Assembly: GCA_020137815.1 (NCBI GenBank) | Contig: CM035355.1 | Coordinates: 4,698,520-4,762,519 of the forward strand | Direction: 5' to 3' | DNA: 64,000 nt | Source: Hormiphora californensis | Lineage: Eukaryota; Ctenophora; Tentaculata; Cydippida; Pleurobrachiidae | Shown here: piece after piece, positions 11,521 through 44,948 of the stretch | Layout of the letters: every line of letters starts with the position of its first letter | Numbering within the stretch: position 1 is the stretch's first letter | Notes under the pieces: generated by a model | Seen by the model: the letters and a program-made list of their open reading frames with translations, nothing else | What the model was told of the DNA's origin: nothing | Database searches by the model: none | Position numbers and translations under genes: made by a program

Positions 11521-13690
11521 ATAGTACATATGTTCTAATCCTCCTATGGCGGAGCATGGAAAGAGGGTCGACCAAGGCAAGAAAATTCCAAGTGGGGCTT
11601 GGCTTTTTCTTCCATTCATCAAAGAAAAAGGCCCTCAATGTTGGCATAAGCTGCAGGCCTGTATGATGTGTCATTAAGCCATAACTGAGCCAGAAAATGT
11701 CGAAAACTGGGCGGAGAAGGTATTTTTTAAATTTTTTGTTGGCAAACGTTGCTGGCCCCCGCAGCGCGGGATAAGTTGGCATACGTTGCAGGCCCCTTAT
11801 AATATAATATAAGGGGCCTGGAGGGAATACCGCGCTAGGGGGGAATACATAATCAATAATATCTCCGGTTCCAGATAAGGTACAGAAATCGTTTTGGTAG
11901 CGTTGGAAAGAGGAAGATAACAGCTTTCAAATGCAACCGGTTTCAGGTCTCTATCTTATCAGGAACAGGAGATATGAACCAAACTCCGCAAAATCGAGTG
12001 CGGTAAAATCAAAATTTGAATGAAATTTTAAAAAAGGTGTCCCTGCAAGAATCTGTGACGTCACTTTTTGAAAACAACCCATCTTTCAACGGCTATTGCT
12101 CAGCCTCCTTAAGTCCAATTAACTTCTCTCAAAAACAGCAAGGTAGATAATCGTCAGATCTAACAACTGGTGAAAGAATCAAGTCAAACGGACTTCAGGA
12201 GCCAAAGTTATAAGCACCGCCGTTTTTTCGACCGCAAAGTTATCTTCGACCCAGCCGGGATCAGGCCAAACGCGCGCGCGGCATTCCCTCCAGTCCCCTC
12301 GTTGCGGGGGTGCGCGCATGAGGGGGCTGCAGCGCATTCCAACGGGATAAGGCAGCGCTTTTCAAAATTTTTTGAAACGAGGTCGCGGGAAATTTTGTTC
12401 GGGAATTTTTGTGAATTTTCAACCATTCAAAATACGCGCGCGGCATCATTGGTCTGTTTTCTACGCGTGTTACGTTTGAAGCGTTGTAAACTTATTGATT
12501 TTAAGACGCGCGCGTTTAAGTTCTGCTCGAAAAATTCTTAAAATTTAAGTTTTCAAAGTTGTTAAAACCCTGATTTTTGGACGGATCTCTTGTTTTTGGC
12601 ATACAAGACAGCTATTTAAGACTTTTATCGAATTCGTAGGTGAGCTTTAGCGGGAGATCTCACCTTTTTTGGGCCGCACAGGCAAAATTAAAATCTGGGT
12701 GTCTTGAGCCCTCCATTGCTAACAACTCAACGATTGTGGGCGGTCGAGATGGGTCAGGGCTGCCCGTTAGGGTTTTGTTTGGGGTTATCGGTGAGTGCTA
12801 TCGATTATCTATCAGATACCGTTTAGTTTACTCAAATTTTGCATTGCTATAGCCGTTTGAAGAAAGTCCGTCTAGAAAATGAAAGTGTACTCTTTTTGTT
12901 AGTGCACACAGGGACGGCGCTCGTGGGTGTCCGGGTGTCCGCGGACACCCCAGGGGCGGTGCGCGGCGTTCATCCACGAAAAAAAATTTGGGTCCAGCGC
13001 TGCATAAAATGTAACACGCGAGGTGGGTCTGGACCCTATTGGTCAATAGCGCTGCCGCATAAGCTTTTTCTCGCGCGCATTCGTTTTTTCAATTGAAAAT
13101 CGGCTCATTTTTTCACTTTTTCCCCCCGATTTTTTCACTTTTTAGCAAGTTTTCCCATTTTCTTCTCCTCTCTCGTCCAAAAAGTGGGTCCTGGACCCAC
13201 TGGACCCAGCCTTGCTTCGCCCCTGGGACACCCAGACCGAAAAGACGGAAAGAGAAAAGAAGAAAAAATGGAAAAAAACAAAAAGAATTTGAAAAAAATC
13301 GGTGAAAACTGCGAAATTTTGGATTTGCGCGCAGCCGGGTGTCCGGAGCTCTGCCGGACACCCAGGTGCACTGCGCGCACCTGTAACGCACGGCAGAGCA
13401 TAAAGAGGGTTCTTCCACGCGCCACAGTGCATTTTGACGTGACCAGGGTGTCCGGTTCACCCAGAAAGTTGGGTGCGCGCGGATGAGTTGTTTTCTTGTG
13501 AACAGAAAACTTTCATCTTTTTTTCCATTTTTCACAAAAGGAGTTCAGAAATGCTTAAAATCGTTTAAAAACGCCTCAAAATGTCCGAAATTTTCGGGGG
13601 CTTCGCCCCCTCAACCCCCACCGGGGCTTGCAGCCCCTGGACCCTGCCTGATTATAATGGCGCCCGGGCCACACTGCCGCGCTAACTAGT
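11521..13690. other. Repeat-derived, locally GC-rich non-coding block
   Basis: Long chance frames exist on both strands, but none resembles a known family. The motif TTGGCA(A/T)ACGTTGC(A/T)GGCCCC occurs near 11,736 and 11,774 with a degenerate copy near 11,638. A hairpin CAGGCCCCTTAT/ATAAGGGGCCTG follows at about 11786-11820. From about 12,900 to 13,480 the octamer GGTGTCCG and its complement recur in palindromic pairs. It looks like old stacked repeats rather than genes. Confidence 0.45.
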
Positions 13691-13970
13691 ATAGTCAGCT
13701 GGCTGCTCATGCCTCACCTCTGGACAGATGTCACCCGTCAATCAGGGGTATCCCGTGGGGTCTCGCTGAACCGTTTATTTGATGAGTATGAGACTTCTAC
13801 CGCCCGCTTTCAGTTCATTTCATGAGAAAACTCAACTACTTTCTGCCTTAATTTAGTACTTTAGTAATTTCCCCCTGCCCAGAAATTAGAATAACAATTA
13901 GCTTTTATGCTTTTGAAAAACGTCAATGCGTTGTTGCCTTTTTCGACCTTCTCTCCCCGCACCCTGCTAG

Positions 13971-14047
13971 CATAAAATAAAATGGGTTTGAACAAATTAT
14001 ATTACAAAACAAAAGCTCTGCTCGGAGTAAACCCATTTTATTTTATG
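13971..14047. repeat. Short inverted repeat (MITE-like hairpin)
   Basis: Arms CATAAAATAAAATGGGTTT and its perfect complement lie about 35 bp apart. No clear target duplication is seen. It is upstream of the KNL1-like gene. Confidence 0.6.
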
Positions 14048-14185
14048 CAGTGCTTCCTCCATTATAATAGTTTGTCTCAACTTGTTCTTGTAATGAGAGA
14101 ATGATTATTAAATCTGTACATACCAAATGTAACAGTCGTTCATCAGCAATTATTCCCAATTTTCTAACACCACTCCCGTCTTAGA

Positions 14186-15269
14186 ATGCGTCGGTCCCAA
14201 TCGAAGCGAGTGAGCTTCCACCAGGAGGTCACAGTAAAGGAATTCATTAAACGGAACAACAACAGCTCTCTCGAATCATTCGACTCTCCCAGATCTCTAC
14301 CGAGCTCCCATCAACGAGACCGCTGAAAGTGAAGACATGGACATTACCAGCTGTACCCCACCTGAACAATCATTTCGTGGCGAGAGAACCATCATGGATG
14401 ATATCGACATGGACATAACATCCACCTCATCTAACAATGATGTGGGGGAGCTAACGATGATGGTGAACGCTGATCTGGGTGGTGGAGGTGTTGCTGATGA
14501 GTGCCCTGATTTGACGGTTTATAATCCCACTAACATGGGAGGAGGAGGAGGAGGAGGGAAAGGGGGCCGTGTTGATGAGGATACAATTGATAATATGATA
14601 CACCATACAGGGTGGAGTTTTGATAACTTGAACCGGATTGTCAATGGTAAGCTAGACACAACCTCAACCGGAAATACTACAGTTGATGAAACATCATTTG
14701 TCCGTCGTAGTACCCGTCGGGTTAATAAAAGTGCTAATGACAGTCTGGTGATGAAAACACCCGTGGTAACTCTGACCAGGTCACGTAAAACAAGGAACTC
14801 TCCGTCTGCCAGTAAGCCTATCAATACTAGCTCAACCAGTAAATCCAGTCTCAAACAGCAACTCCCAGCCGCCACACAATCTCAATTAGCCCAACTTGGA
14901 GCGTTCAATATTTCAGACGCGTCTGCTCTGGCCGAGTTTTCCGATATTGACCTACTTGAAAATTTAACTGATAAAGATATGACTGTCAACACAAGTGGTA
15001 TGACATCATTTGCGGCATCAGAGAGGAGTTTGGTTGCAGATAGTGAACCGCCTACACCAGCCCAGGGCTGTTCAGAAAAAAGGGACCGATTGGAGAGATT
15101 GACGAGAGAAAATGAGGAGAGAAAGGAGAAAAACAATCGGTTGTGTGAGATTATTTTGGAGAAGTATCAGACAACTCAACATCCGTTTGTGAGTAAGTGT
15201 GTCGAGGCTGCTGTGAGATCTGGGAGAGATTGGGACAAGAGATTTGCCGAGTTTTCCTCTTTCGGCTAG
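14186..15269 (+). CDS. Putative kinetochore-type protein with RVSF and MELT-like motifs (frame shifted)
   Basis: The long frame (14337-15269, about 310 residues) has two MELT-like motifs near its start (EDMDITS, IDMDITST). It then has a poly-glycine stretch, a basic Ser/Thr-rich middle, a short coiled coil (RLERLTRENEERKEKNN) and the end RFAEFSSFG. Just upstream, in another frame, an ATG at 14186 encodes SKRVSFHQEVTVKEF, which closely resembles the PP1-docking region of KNL1/Spc105. That ATG is one base after an acceptor-like sequence ending GTCTTAG, as in neighbouring genes, so I take it as the real start. No GT-AG intron with the right phase links the two frames; one extra base between about 14241 and 14320 would. 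KNL1 is the kinetochore scaffold recruiting PP1 and Bub proteins, but the expected C-terminal RWD domains are not seen here. The name is therefore a hypothesis. Confidence 0.5.
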
Positions 15270-16579
15270 GTGATTTGAAGAAAAGTAAATGCCAAAATAT
15301 TGTACTTATCCGCTTGGTAGCAACGTTGATAAAAGATATGCTAGAGCACTACAAAGTTTGTATTAACCTATTATCATTCATCATTGCCAATTCATATTTA
15401 CGTGTGTTTTGTTAGATTCGCCTATTTATTTTGAACCATTCCCTCCCGCCCAATCCCACTACAACTCAGCAGCGGCCGCCGCACGTCACCGTTATAGGGG
15501 ATGTAGCGCGGGGACGCGCACAATGTTACACTCAATTTGTTTACCCGCTCTCTCTATGTGGCGCTGACAAGGGATCCAGGAATAAGGTGACAGACAGGAT
15601 CCCGGATCCTGTCTGTCACCTTATTCCTTGCCATGCTACGCAGTCTGTCCATTCGGTCCCTTAAGCGTAAGCTCACACCGGTGTACCCTGTATTCTGTTG
15701 ATCACCTTACTCCTAATATTGATACCTTGGACAAATAAAACACAAGGAATTCATTGCTAAAAGACACATTTACATTTCATGCACCAAACAACGCATACCA
15801 TCAAATGAATCCGATAATTCTCTCATCAAGCTTCAAAATATCTTAAAATATCTGTTTTATTCACATTCCTTGTGTGTATGTACAAAAAGCCGGTTCAAAC
15901 TCTCACTTTTTACCACTTGTTTTCGATATATGAGTGGTGGCCAGGCAACAAACAATTTTAAAATACACTTCAACAACTAAAACATTCACATTTCCCATGT
16001 TTTATAGTTCTATGGCAGTTTGTTTTAGAAGATCGGGGGCTGAAAGAATTAGGACTACTATCTCCATCTTCATTTTAAAACTATTTCCCACTCTGAAACT
16101 GTCCCTGGACATGCACTCAACCTTTGTTTATCACATCGCCATTTTTTCTAGTCCGCACCCGAACCTCCTTCAATTTTCGCTCTCACTCATAATGCTTGTT
16201 GCTTACTCAACAACATAATGCGAGATTCTCAGAGAATTGAATGAGGGTTAGTTCTCTCAGTAATGACACATAGTGGGTCACAAGATTCACACAATGTCTC
16301 TCTATCTTGATACCATACTGTTCCAAGAAGCCACACTTGATGTGTTCCAGCAACTACCAGCGGGACTCAGATTGGAGAAGGAGGAGGTTAGGGAGGAAAC
16401 AGATCCGGCGTAGTCTTTTGGTTCTATCATCTGGGACAAGGGGTGTTACAATCTTTCAAACGTACAAGGGTATGGAAAATCGAAAGTTGTACAGTGTACA
16501 CGAGTAGTATAACAGTGGCGCTCCGTTATATTGACCGCCCGCATACAAGCCACAGTGAAGTGCTGGGTTAGGCATCACG
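15270..16579. other. Non-coding region between the KNL1-like gene and SEC14L 3' end
   Basis: No gene is supported. A 26-bp near-perfect inverted repeat (arms GGAATAAGGTGACAGACAGG and complement) is centred near 15,600. A poly(A) signal AATAAA on the plus strand at 15734-15739 is the first good one after the KNL1-like stop. The rest is AT-rich. Confidence 0.45.
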
Positions 16580-16585
16580 TTTATT
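16580..16585 (-). terminator. Poly(A) signal of SEC14L
   Basis: AATAAA on the minus strand lies 26 nt past the SEC14L stop codon. The position suits a very short 3' UTR. Confidence 0.6.
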
Positions 16586-16610
16586 GAAAAGAAAATATCG
16601 TTCAGAATGA

Positions 16611-37545
<20,935 letters not shown>

Positions 37546-38363
37546 CTTTCTGTTTCTGACTGTTTCTTCACTACACTGCTATCACTATCTTTGGTTAACC
37601 ATGCTACATTCCTTGATTCCACCTATACCCTGACAAAACAAGATATAGAATTCGTCATAAAAATTTGCTAGTGGACTTTTCTACGGACGACGAGGCTGTC
37701 CCAGCGGCCAGCAAAAAGCAATTTTCCCGAAATTTTAAAATTGGAGAAATCATTGGTAACCATCATGACGTTGTTGTGGGTAGACGAATTTAAATAAACC
37801 ACAAATGCAAGCGGTGTGTCAGCAAGAGGTCGTGCGTCAACGTCAAAAAAGACTGTCCAAGTATTTTTGAAAAGCGAAAACTTTTTTGCGCTTCAAAACA
37901 AACCTAAAATTTGCTTTGAATTTTGCGCGCGCATAACAACAAGTTTGTTGCGCGGCGCCTCGCTTGCAGCGTTCTTTACAAAACATCCATACTTCCGTTT
38001 GTTACTCCCATTCCACATCCGGCTTCAAAAAGTAAAACACATCATATGCGACAAGGTAAAAACGGTAACCAGAGTGTGTTCAACATGTCAAAAACCTCAT
38101 AATCGTAGGAGTAATTCAAACTCTGTGTCTCAGATAAATGAGAGAGCCCCCCGTAATCAACTCGCGTGTAAAAGAGAGAAAGGAAAATAATTTAACACCA
38201 CACAAGTATGTGGCTAGTCTACTACACACGTGTTCATGACTCATGCTGTAGACTGTGTCCCGGGTCAGTTTGCCCGTACCATAGAGAATGGAGCAGGGGT
38301 GAGGCCCTGGTACCATTGTAATACAGTAGGGCCTGCTCGAGATGGGGTATGGGGGCGTGGGGG

Positions 38364-41300
38364 CTACTCTTTTGTATCGGTAGCAGGTTCAACTTCTTCT
38401 TTGATAAAGAATTCAACGGTTTCCTCAACAAACTCCTCCTCAACTGAATCTACAGAGAAGTTAGAAGTTATAGTTAGACTAGAACAGTAGAGGGGATTTA
38501 TTAAAGGCTGCTAAACAGAATTTAATCTAGGGAGAATCGGGAGGTGGTTAGCAACAGTTCGAGCCATGTTTTATTCGTGAGAAAGAAACATTCGGAACAT
38601 GTCAAGGACAAGTTTCAGGTGTTATGGGACGTGTGGACTGTGGGCCACAGTGGGCCATACAAGGCAAATAATAATGAGCGAGCCACCGCTAATCATTAGT
38701 TACCTGATCGGATCTCCTCGTACTGCAGACAGAGTGCTTTGAGTTCCTGGTCCTTGCGTTTCCTGTATGCCATGTACTCGTCATACACACGTCTTCGCTT
38801 CTCAATGAGCTCCTAGAAACATATTCAGTTGTCAGTGAGGTTTGGGAATAACAAATATATCTTTAACAGTCAAAACAATAAACAGTTTGTGGTAATAGCT
38901 GACCTTGGACGCCTTGGATTTGGATAGTTTATCCTTGATCTCGAAGTCCCGAGCGTATGATTTCATGTTCTTTTTGATCTCCTTCAGATGGGCATCCGTA
39001 AGTAGAGAGGGGGGTCGTGGTCGCCACTGGAATTGGACGAACCCTTCCAGGGATGTCTCGTACAGTTTTGTACCTGTGAAGAGTGATTTGTTTATAAAAA
39101 CGTCGCGTGTGGAGTGTGCCACGTGATGCCCAAATATGGAGTGTTTCACGTGATGCCCAAATATGGAGTGTGCCACGGGATGCCCAAATATGGTCTGAGA
39201 TTGTTCAAACCTTGGAAGCTCCACATGAAGTAGCCATTCTCAACAGAGTGTCCACCATACGAGTTGGAACTGCACACATATCGACCGGTGGGATCCCAAG
39301 CCAAGTGCGTCACCTAAATAATGTTCGGTATTTAATAATTATCTCAAAACAGCCTGTTTTGAGGTTTCTCACACCACCATATCTGTCTTTGTTGGAGGAG
39401 GGGGGGAGCTCTATTTTCTCAGTCTTACCATGAAATGTTCTCCAGCCTCCATCATAGTCGGGGTATCACTGCCAATGTCCCAGAACTCCAGGACCCCATC
39501 GAACGCAAAGTTATTGAGGCCAGCTAGCACACAATACTGTCCCAGAGGACTCCATTTTATCGTGTTGCATTTCTTGTTAACCAAAGTCTTCCCGATCTGG
39601 GCAATCTTCTCGCCAATTCGGTAGAAGGAGACATCAGTTCGGCCTTGGTCACCCTGAATCAGAGCAAAACGAGGTCCCTTTGGATCCCACGAGAGTGATA
39701 AGACCTTGCCTGAAAAATAATGACATGAAGGACTACTGGGGAGTGTTAAAAAATCCTAACTTTTTGGCATGAAACCCCAAAACTATTTATAAAATCATCC
39801 TATCTTACTTTTGATTTCAAAGTTTTCAACAGGAACGTCCTTCTCTCGCAGCCTGAAAATCTCAAACACGTTCTCAGACTCCCTGTTCTTCATAATCCTG
39901 TCCACTTTCACCGCCAGATAATTCCCAGAATTCTGCCAGAAAATCTCAATATTTGTCACATTGAAGAGATTCTTTGAGGCGATTGGTTCACAACTTGGTA
40001 GGGCCATGATTGTTACACGAGCAGGAATATCCTTGTTCTCACTCTGCCAATATGCAATCCAGTTCTCACAGGGGCACCAGACGAAATCCCTGGGGAAGTT
40101 GCGTGTTGTGAAATATAAACTCTATTTAGTTTCATTTTAAAGTTTAACAACATTTCCAGAATTGAAATTTAAAACATTTGCATAGTTGATACTAACCTGA
40201 TATTTTGTACGTTCAGTTTCTTGTTGAGAAGCTTCATTGATGGGGTAGTGTAGATGGAGAGGTTATCCCCGGTAATGGTTGCAAAATATTGTCCATCGTG
40301 ACTCCACCTGAGCGAGAAAGATGTGTGTGATTGTAGGGTGATTCAGAGACCACCTCTGATAAATTAACCTAAAAAAAGAGCAAGCTGTGAAACAGATTTC
40401 ATTGTGAGTGTGAAAAGTTCCGAACACAGGAAGTCGGGGACTTTTCCATTGCGAAAGCGCGGTGGGGAGTGGTAAAAGTCATCGGCCGCGCGAAATTTGG
40501 CGGTCATTCTCTTGCAAGTGTGTTACCGCGCGTTACGTCAATGATCTGACACCGAAGTTGGGGCCACGGCACCAGCGGGCTTGAGGAATTGAAAGGTGGG
40601 GGACACTGGCAGAGCATCCGAGAATGTTTTGTTTGAGCGAGTGTGGCATTCTAACAGGTGTGAGTTACAGCAAGTGCAAGTTTTAATAAAACAGCATCAG
40701 CTAAAATAACCAGTCATACAACAAGCACATGAAATCTGGCTCTGAGAGACAGTTACCCTTAATTCATAAACATAAAGAGACTTCCTTTCTATACTAAGTT
40801 AGTTCACTAGAAAGGAAGTCTCTTCATGAATTTCACCGCCAAGGTCACCCACACGTGTGAAATCTCGCCTTTTATCAAAACTTACTTGAAGTAGGGCCAG
40901 TAGTTCAGGACGGGAAGAGTAAAAGCTCGTCGGTTTGTTTCAGAACGTGTCTCCCAGATAATCAGATTTTGAGGGTCCTCGGGGGAAATGGGCTGCTTGC
41001 TGTATGTTACAAAGTACCTGAGAGGAGGAGAGAGGAATGTTCAGTCATCTCTTGTAATATCGACCAGTAATGATTGGCATCTGGTTAATACCAGTGTTGG
41101 GGAATCATTACCCGGGAAATGATAACCTAGAAACTGTTTTCTCAGAACACAGGTAATAAACAAGTGACTCCAAAACAAAATGATAGATACACATAGCAAT
41201 TACCTTTCACAAGGCGAGAACTGGAAATATGAGACCTGGGGGTGGATAAACCGAGCGACCCGTTTGAAGTTGGGACCACCCCACAGGGCGATTCCCTGCT

Positions 41301-42561
41301 TGTGACAGGTGGAAAGATAGGATCCTTTGGGTGAAAACTTAATAACCGACTCTGTCCACGTCTGAGAAAGGGAGGAAGAAAGTGTTATCATTGAAAATTA
41401 GTATTAAAATGCTATGTACTATAGGAGTAATTTGTATAAAAACATAAATCTTGGATCTAGTTGTATAACCCCAGTCATTACAACTAACCTCACGTCGCTG
41501 CACTAAGTTGGCTGAGTCAGGTCCACAGCTAAACACACCAGTAGTCCTATTCTTGCCATAAACAATAGCGAAATGATCAAAGCAGTCGGCATCTTGAAGC
41601 CATGATTTTAGGTTTTCTTGGGGTTGGTATGGTTGGGGTGTTGGTTGAGACCACTCGTCTGGTACATTCATGTAACTGTGAAATGAGGGAGTGGTCAGAA
41701 CCAGTAAACAAATTAAAATTGTTTTCTAAATTAGGGGATATTAACTGAAATAAATATGTTTATTGTTTACAAGTGTCGGCACTGTTAGGAATCACGCCAA
41801 CGCAAACAATTATTGCTAATGAATTCACCTAACAATAATTGATAGTTTCGGCCATGATTCCTAACAGTGCCGAAATCGAGATGGACCTACTTTTCAAAGT
41901 CAGATAGTCGATTTACAGCAAAACAATGGTTCCTGTCCAATCTGTGTCCGTTCAAACTGGAGATGGCAGTAGTGGCTTCTGTGGCCGTCTTGAAAACGAT
42001 AAACATGTATCTGTGGGGAAGGGAGCGCGAGGGGTAAGATAGAGAGGGGAGAGAAAGACAGAGAGTGGAGAGATAGCTATCTCAGATACCGATATCGAGA
42101 GAGATAACGAAACATATACAATAATTCCTACCCTTTAGTATTATCCTCATCAGTAAGGGGAATGTGATGGGAGGTGATTGATCCACATTTTCCAAAAATT
42201 GTCAGAAGTACTTTGGTGAGTTTTGGTAACTTTTTGCTATCAATAACAGGAATATTATCAACTATCACTACATTTTCTAGTGAACGCTCCTTTCTGGGCC
42301 TCTTGCCAATGTAATCTCCAAGTAACACTGAGGGAGAGATTTGGTAAATTTTGGGCATTATATATCGAAAACAAATTAAATTTTCAGCTAATATACAATC
42401 GTCCCATCTCAAAATGGCAGTCACAAAGCCCTTCGAAATACATGTATCACACAGTCATGGAACTTACCAGAATCATCGATGTCTTCAACGAGTTGTTCAG
42501 CCTCGGCAATATCGTCCGGATGGTGAGCTCCCTCCGACTCCCCTAAACTCAGAGCCGTCAT
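38364..42561 (-). CDS. EIF3B: eIF3B, translation initiation factor 3 subunit B
   Basis: Thirteen exons fit in phase: 42561-42468, 42327-42132, 42010-41891, 41675-41489, 41361-41204, 41017-40886, 40307-40197, 40089-39809, 39709-39429, 39313-39211, 39073-38904, 38812-38704 and 38449-38364. The product is 675 residues against about 814 in human. The N-terminal RRM spans roughly residues 45-135 ([25 protein letters not shown]). The propeller follows, with [47 protein letters not shown] and [11 protein letters not shown]. The eIF3A/G-binding C-terminus has [20 protein letters not shown] and VEFFIKEE. eIF3B is a core scaffold of eIF3 on the 40S subunit. The shortening is mostly loss of the acidic N-terminal extension found in mammals. 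The start is 12 nt after an acceptor-like GTGTTTAG. SEC14L follows 818 bp downstream on the same strand. Confidence 0.97.
39107..39191. repeat. Three copies of a 27-bp tandem repeat in eIF3B intron 10
   Basis: The unit contains CACGTGATGCCCAAATATGG; the third copy has CACGGG. It is wholly within the short intron 10. Confidence 0.85.
40783..40834. repeat. Inverted repeat in eIF3B intron 6
   Basis: Arms AAGAGACTTCCTTTCTA and its perfect complement are separated by about 17 bp. No clear target duplication. Confidence 0.7.
41773..41871. repeat. MITE-like inverted repeat in eIF3B intron 3
   Basis: Arms of about 22-24 bp (TCGGCACTGTTAGGAATCA and complement) enclose an AT-rich centre with a second inverted pair (AACAATTATTG/CAATAATTG). 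It ends about 20 bp from the exon 3 donor. Confidence 0.65.
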
Positions 42562-43281
42562 GGCAGGGGCTTGCTAAACACTAAACACAGGAAATTAGTT
42601 GTGCAAAACTGAGCGAAAACAGACAAAGCCGTAATAATAAAATCAGACAACAGGCGCTACCTACTCAATTGGTTAGCATTTAACAATAGCATCAAAAAGC
42701 ATGGCTTTAAAAATCCGGGGTGATACCAGACACACATCCATATAATAATTTCCAAAATGTTAGTCCGATAATTGTTTTCTCCCTACTCCTCCTACAGTTT
42801 TTGAGCTAGACCCTGAAAATTTGTACACTGGTACTTGGACCAAGGCGGGTTGAAGTACGGGCTCAGATTTTTGATCCGATCTTTACAACAGTGACGTCAC
42901 GGGGTGACGTCATTGCGCCAAAAATACTTACATTTTTCAAACGCTTCTAAGACCCTGAAAACGGCCTAAATCAAAAAACTAACGCAATAGTGGGGAAAGA
43001 GAATCGTTTGAATTCATTTTACATGATAGCGATTTCCCGTAACTCAATGTTTAAGGGTGTAAATCGCGTCGGGAAAGTTAAAAATGCCAAAAATACGATA
43101 TTTTTCACGTAGCCACCAAAATCTTATCCAATCGATATGAAACTTGGTCGTTATGTGAACTTTAATGTCCTTTGGCCAGGGGTTCCCGGAAAACGGATTG
43201 GCAAGATGAGAACTGACCGGAGTTCTTATAATTCTAAATTCACGAATTTGGAATTTTTCGTCGACTTTTTTTGGCGACATA

Positions 43282-43502
43282 GGGATCCCTAATAAAGTTG
43301 TGACTTGTCACCAAACATGTGGTTCCCGTGGCGGCGCGGCTTCAAAATGCGCGATTGTAACTTGTCACCGCATGGTTTACGCCGCGCCGCAGCTACGCGC
43401 AGTGGGAACCACGTGCGTTTTGGTACGCGCACACGCGGTGACAAGTCACAACCGCGCCTCCGCAAGACTACAGTGACAAGTCACAACTTTATTAGGGATC
43501 CC
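43282..43502. mobile_element. 221-bp MITE with TA duplication
   Basis: Terminal inverted repeats of about 32 bp start GGGATCCCTAATAAAG and are flanked by TA on both sides. Subterminal copies of TGTGACTTGTCACC in both orientations lie inside. The TA flank suggests a Tc1/mariner-type origin. Confidence 0.75.
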
Positions 43503-44339
43503 TATAAAACGCGAGGAAATTTTCAATGAATTTTAAAATTTTACACTGCGCGCGTAATTCTAGGTTCCGCGCGCGGCGTAAAAAAGCAGCGCTTTTTTGG
43601 AAAAATTCGCGCGTTACAGTAAATGATTTACCAATTACCATTTACCAGGTCACGGGTTCCCAGCAAACGGGTACTCTAGTCTAATGAACAATGCTTATCA
43701 GTTATCGGTCATAACTCCGAAATCGCTAACACTAAATCCAAATTCCGAGGCATTAATTAAGATCATATGTTTAAGTTTAAGTATTCTCAGCATCATGATC
43801 AACTACCAAACTTTCGGGAGCGCTCTTCCATTACCCAATGCCCATGGATTTGGCCTTTTAGCAGTTTGCAGCATATTTGATTCTGGATGACAGTCAGACA
43901 TACACCGTAGTTCTCACTTCTCTGCTCATACAGTTAAGGGATACATCAGGTTTGCACTACGTGGCCTGAATCGACCAATCACGGTATGCGGGTCACGAAT
44001 GCGGGTCGGAGGCCGGAGCTACTCTTGCCTTGTTCGACCCTCCCTCCCCGCGCCCCGGGTTTGAAAGGTTTGAACAAAATAAAGGCCAAAGCTACTCTAC
44101 GCTGTGACTTGAGAATGTTCAAAAAGGTCACGAGCCACGTGGTTCTGATGGCAGACCTGGATATTTCTACCAGTTCCTCACACCTGACACCGCTCACGCC
44201 TCACACCGGTCATAGGGCACAAATTTTACCTCAGTGGACAAACAGAAGACGAAGTAAAAAAAACACAAACAAGAACAATAAATTACAATAAATTACCCAC
44301 ACACCGTCATACTCTCATACTCCCTCAGTGGACAAACTA

Positions 44340-44490
44340 AAGTCGGATTTTTTGAAGTTGTCACCCCAAAATGACGGCGCGTGTGAAATTTATCAATTTT
44401 GACGCGCACACCACACGTTAACATGTGATGTGACGCGCAAAAACATTCCGCGCACGAGAAGGGGGGTGACAACTTCAAAAAATCCGACTT
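44340..44490. mobile_element. TA-flanked MITE, family D, intact copy (151 bp)
   Basis: Terminal inverted repeats AAGTCGGATTTTTTGAAG...CTTCAAAAAATCCGACTT extend about 28 bp and are flanked by TA. Its centre contains CACACGTTAACATGTG. The same element at 60142-61686 carries a family B foldback exactly at this TTAA, so this copy is the empty site. Confidence 0.88.
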
Positions 44491-44948
44491 TACAAAGCCG
44501 ACGAAATTCCGGGAAACTCCGGAAAAAAATTTTCGTCAGAAGTTTAAATTTTATAAATTTTGTCGCGCGCCACAATCATGCAACGCAGGTTGTTTGATTT
44601 CCGCGCGCTACATTCGAAGCAGACGTAAAAGTAGCTCTTCAAAAAATAGTTCGAGCGACGTGTTTTTTTGTCACAAAACTCTAAAATTCTTGTGTCTGGT
44701 GCTTCGTCTAGCATATTTCATTCTCCGTGTGCCAACACAACACTTTAATGGTACACCCGCACAGTGTGTTCCTTTCTTTACATCTCTTCTTTGAAAACCT
44801 TCGAGTCTCGCATATTTCTGACTCTTGCTGAGCTCTCACCCTAATTTGAATCTTAACTCCGACCAAAAGTGTATTGGTTTAAGTAGCTACAAATCCTCCT
44901 AAATTTGGTATTTGTAGCTCTCCCCACATGTCCCACAACCATCTGTCC

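Larger units (their letters stand above)
42562..44948. other. Strand-switch region between eIF3B and TK1
   Basis: Divergent promoters would be expected here because eIF3B reads left and TK1 reads right. No coding sequence is supported; several frames of 60-100 residues resemble nothing. Two MITEs (43282-43502 and 44340-44490) and CG-rich stretches with GCGCGC runs fill much of it. Confidence 0.5.

Noticed and set aside
12170-13689. Many overlapping frames of 60-140 residues on both strands
   Set aside because: GC-rich, stop-poor repeat sequence; no known domain and no splice or start context.
14230-14300. A short intron (GTAAAG at 14234 to CCCAG at 14292) joining the RVSF and MELT-like frames
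   Set aside because: The resulting phase does not reach the MELT-like frame; other GT-AG pairs with the right length have poor sites.
43044-43280. 78-residue minus-strand frame in the strand-switch region
   Set aside because: No similarity that I recognise and no acceptor-like site at its start, unlike the real genes here.
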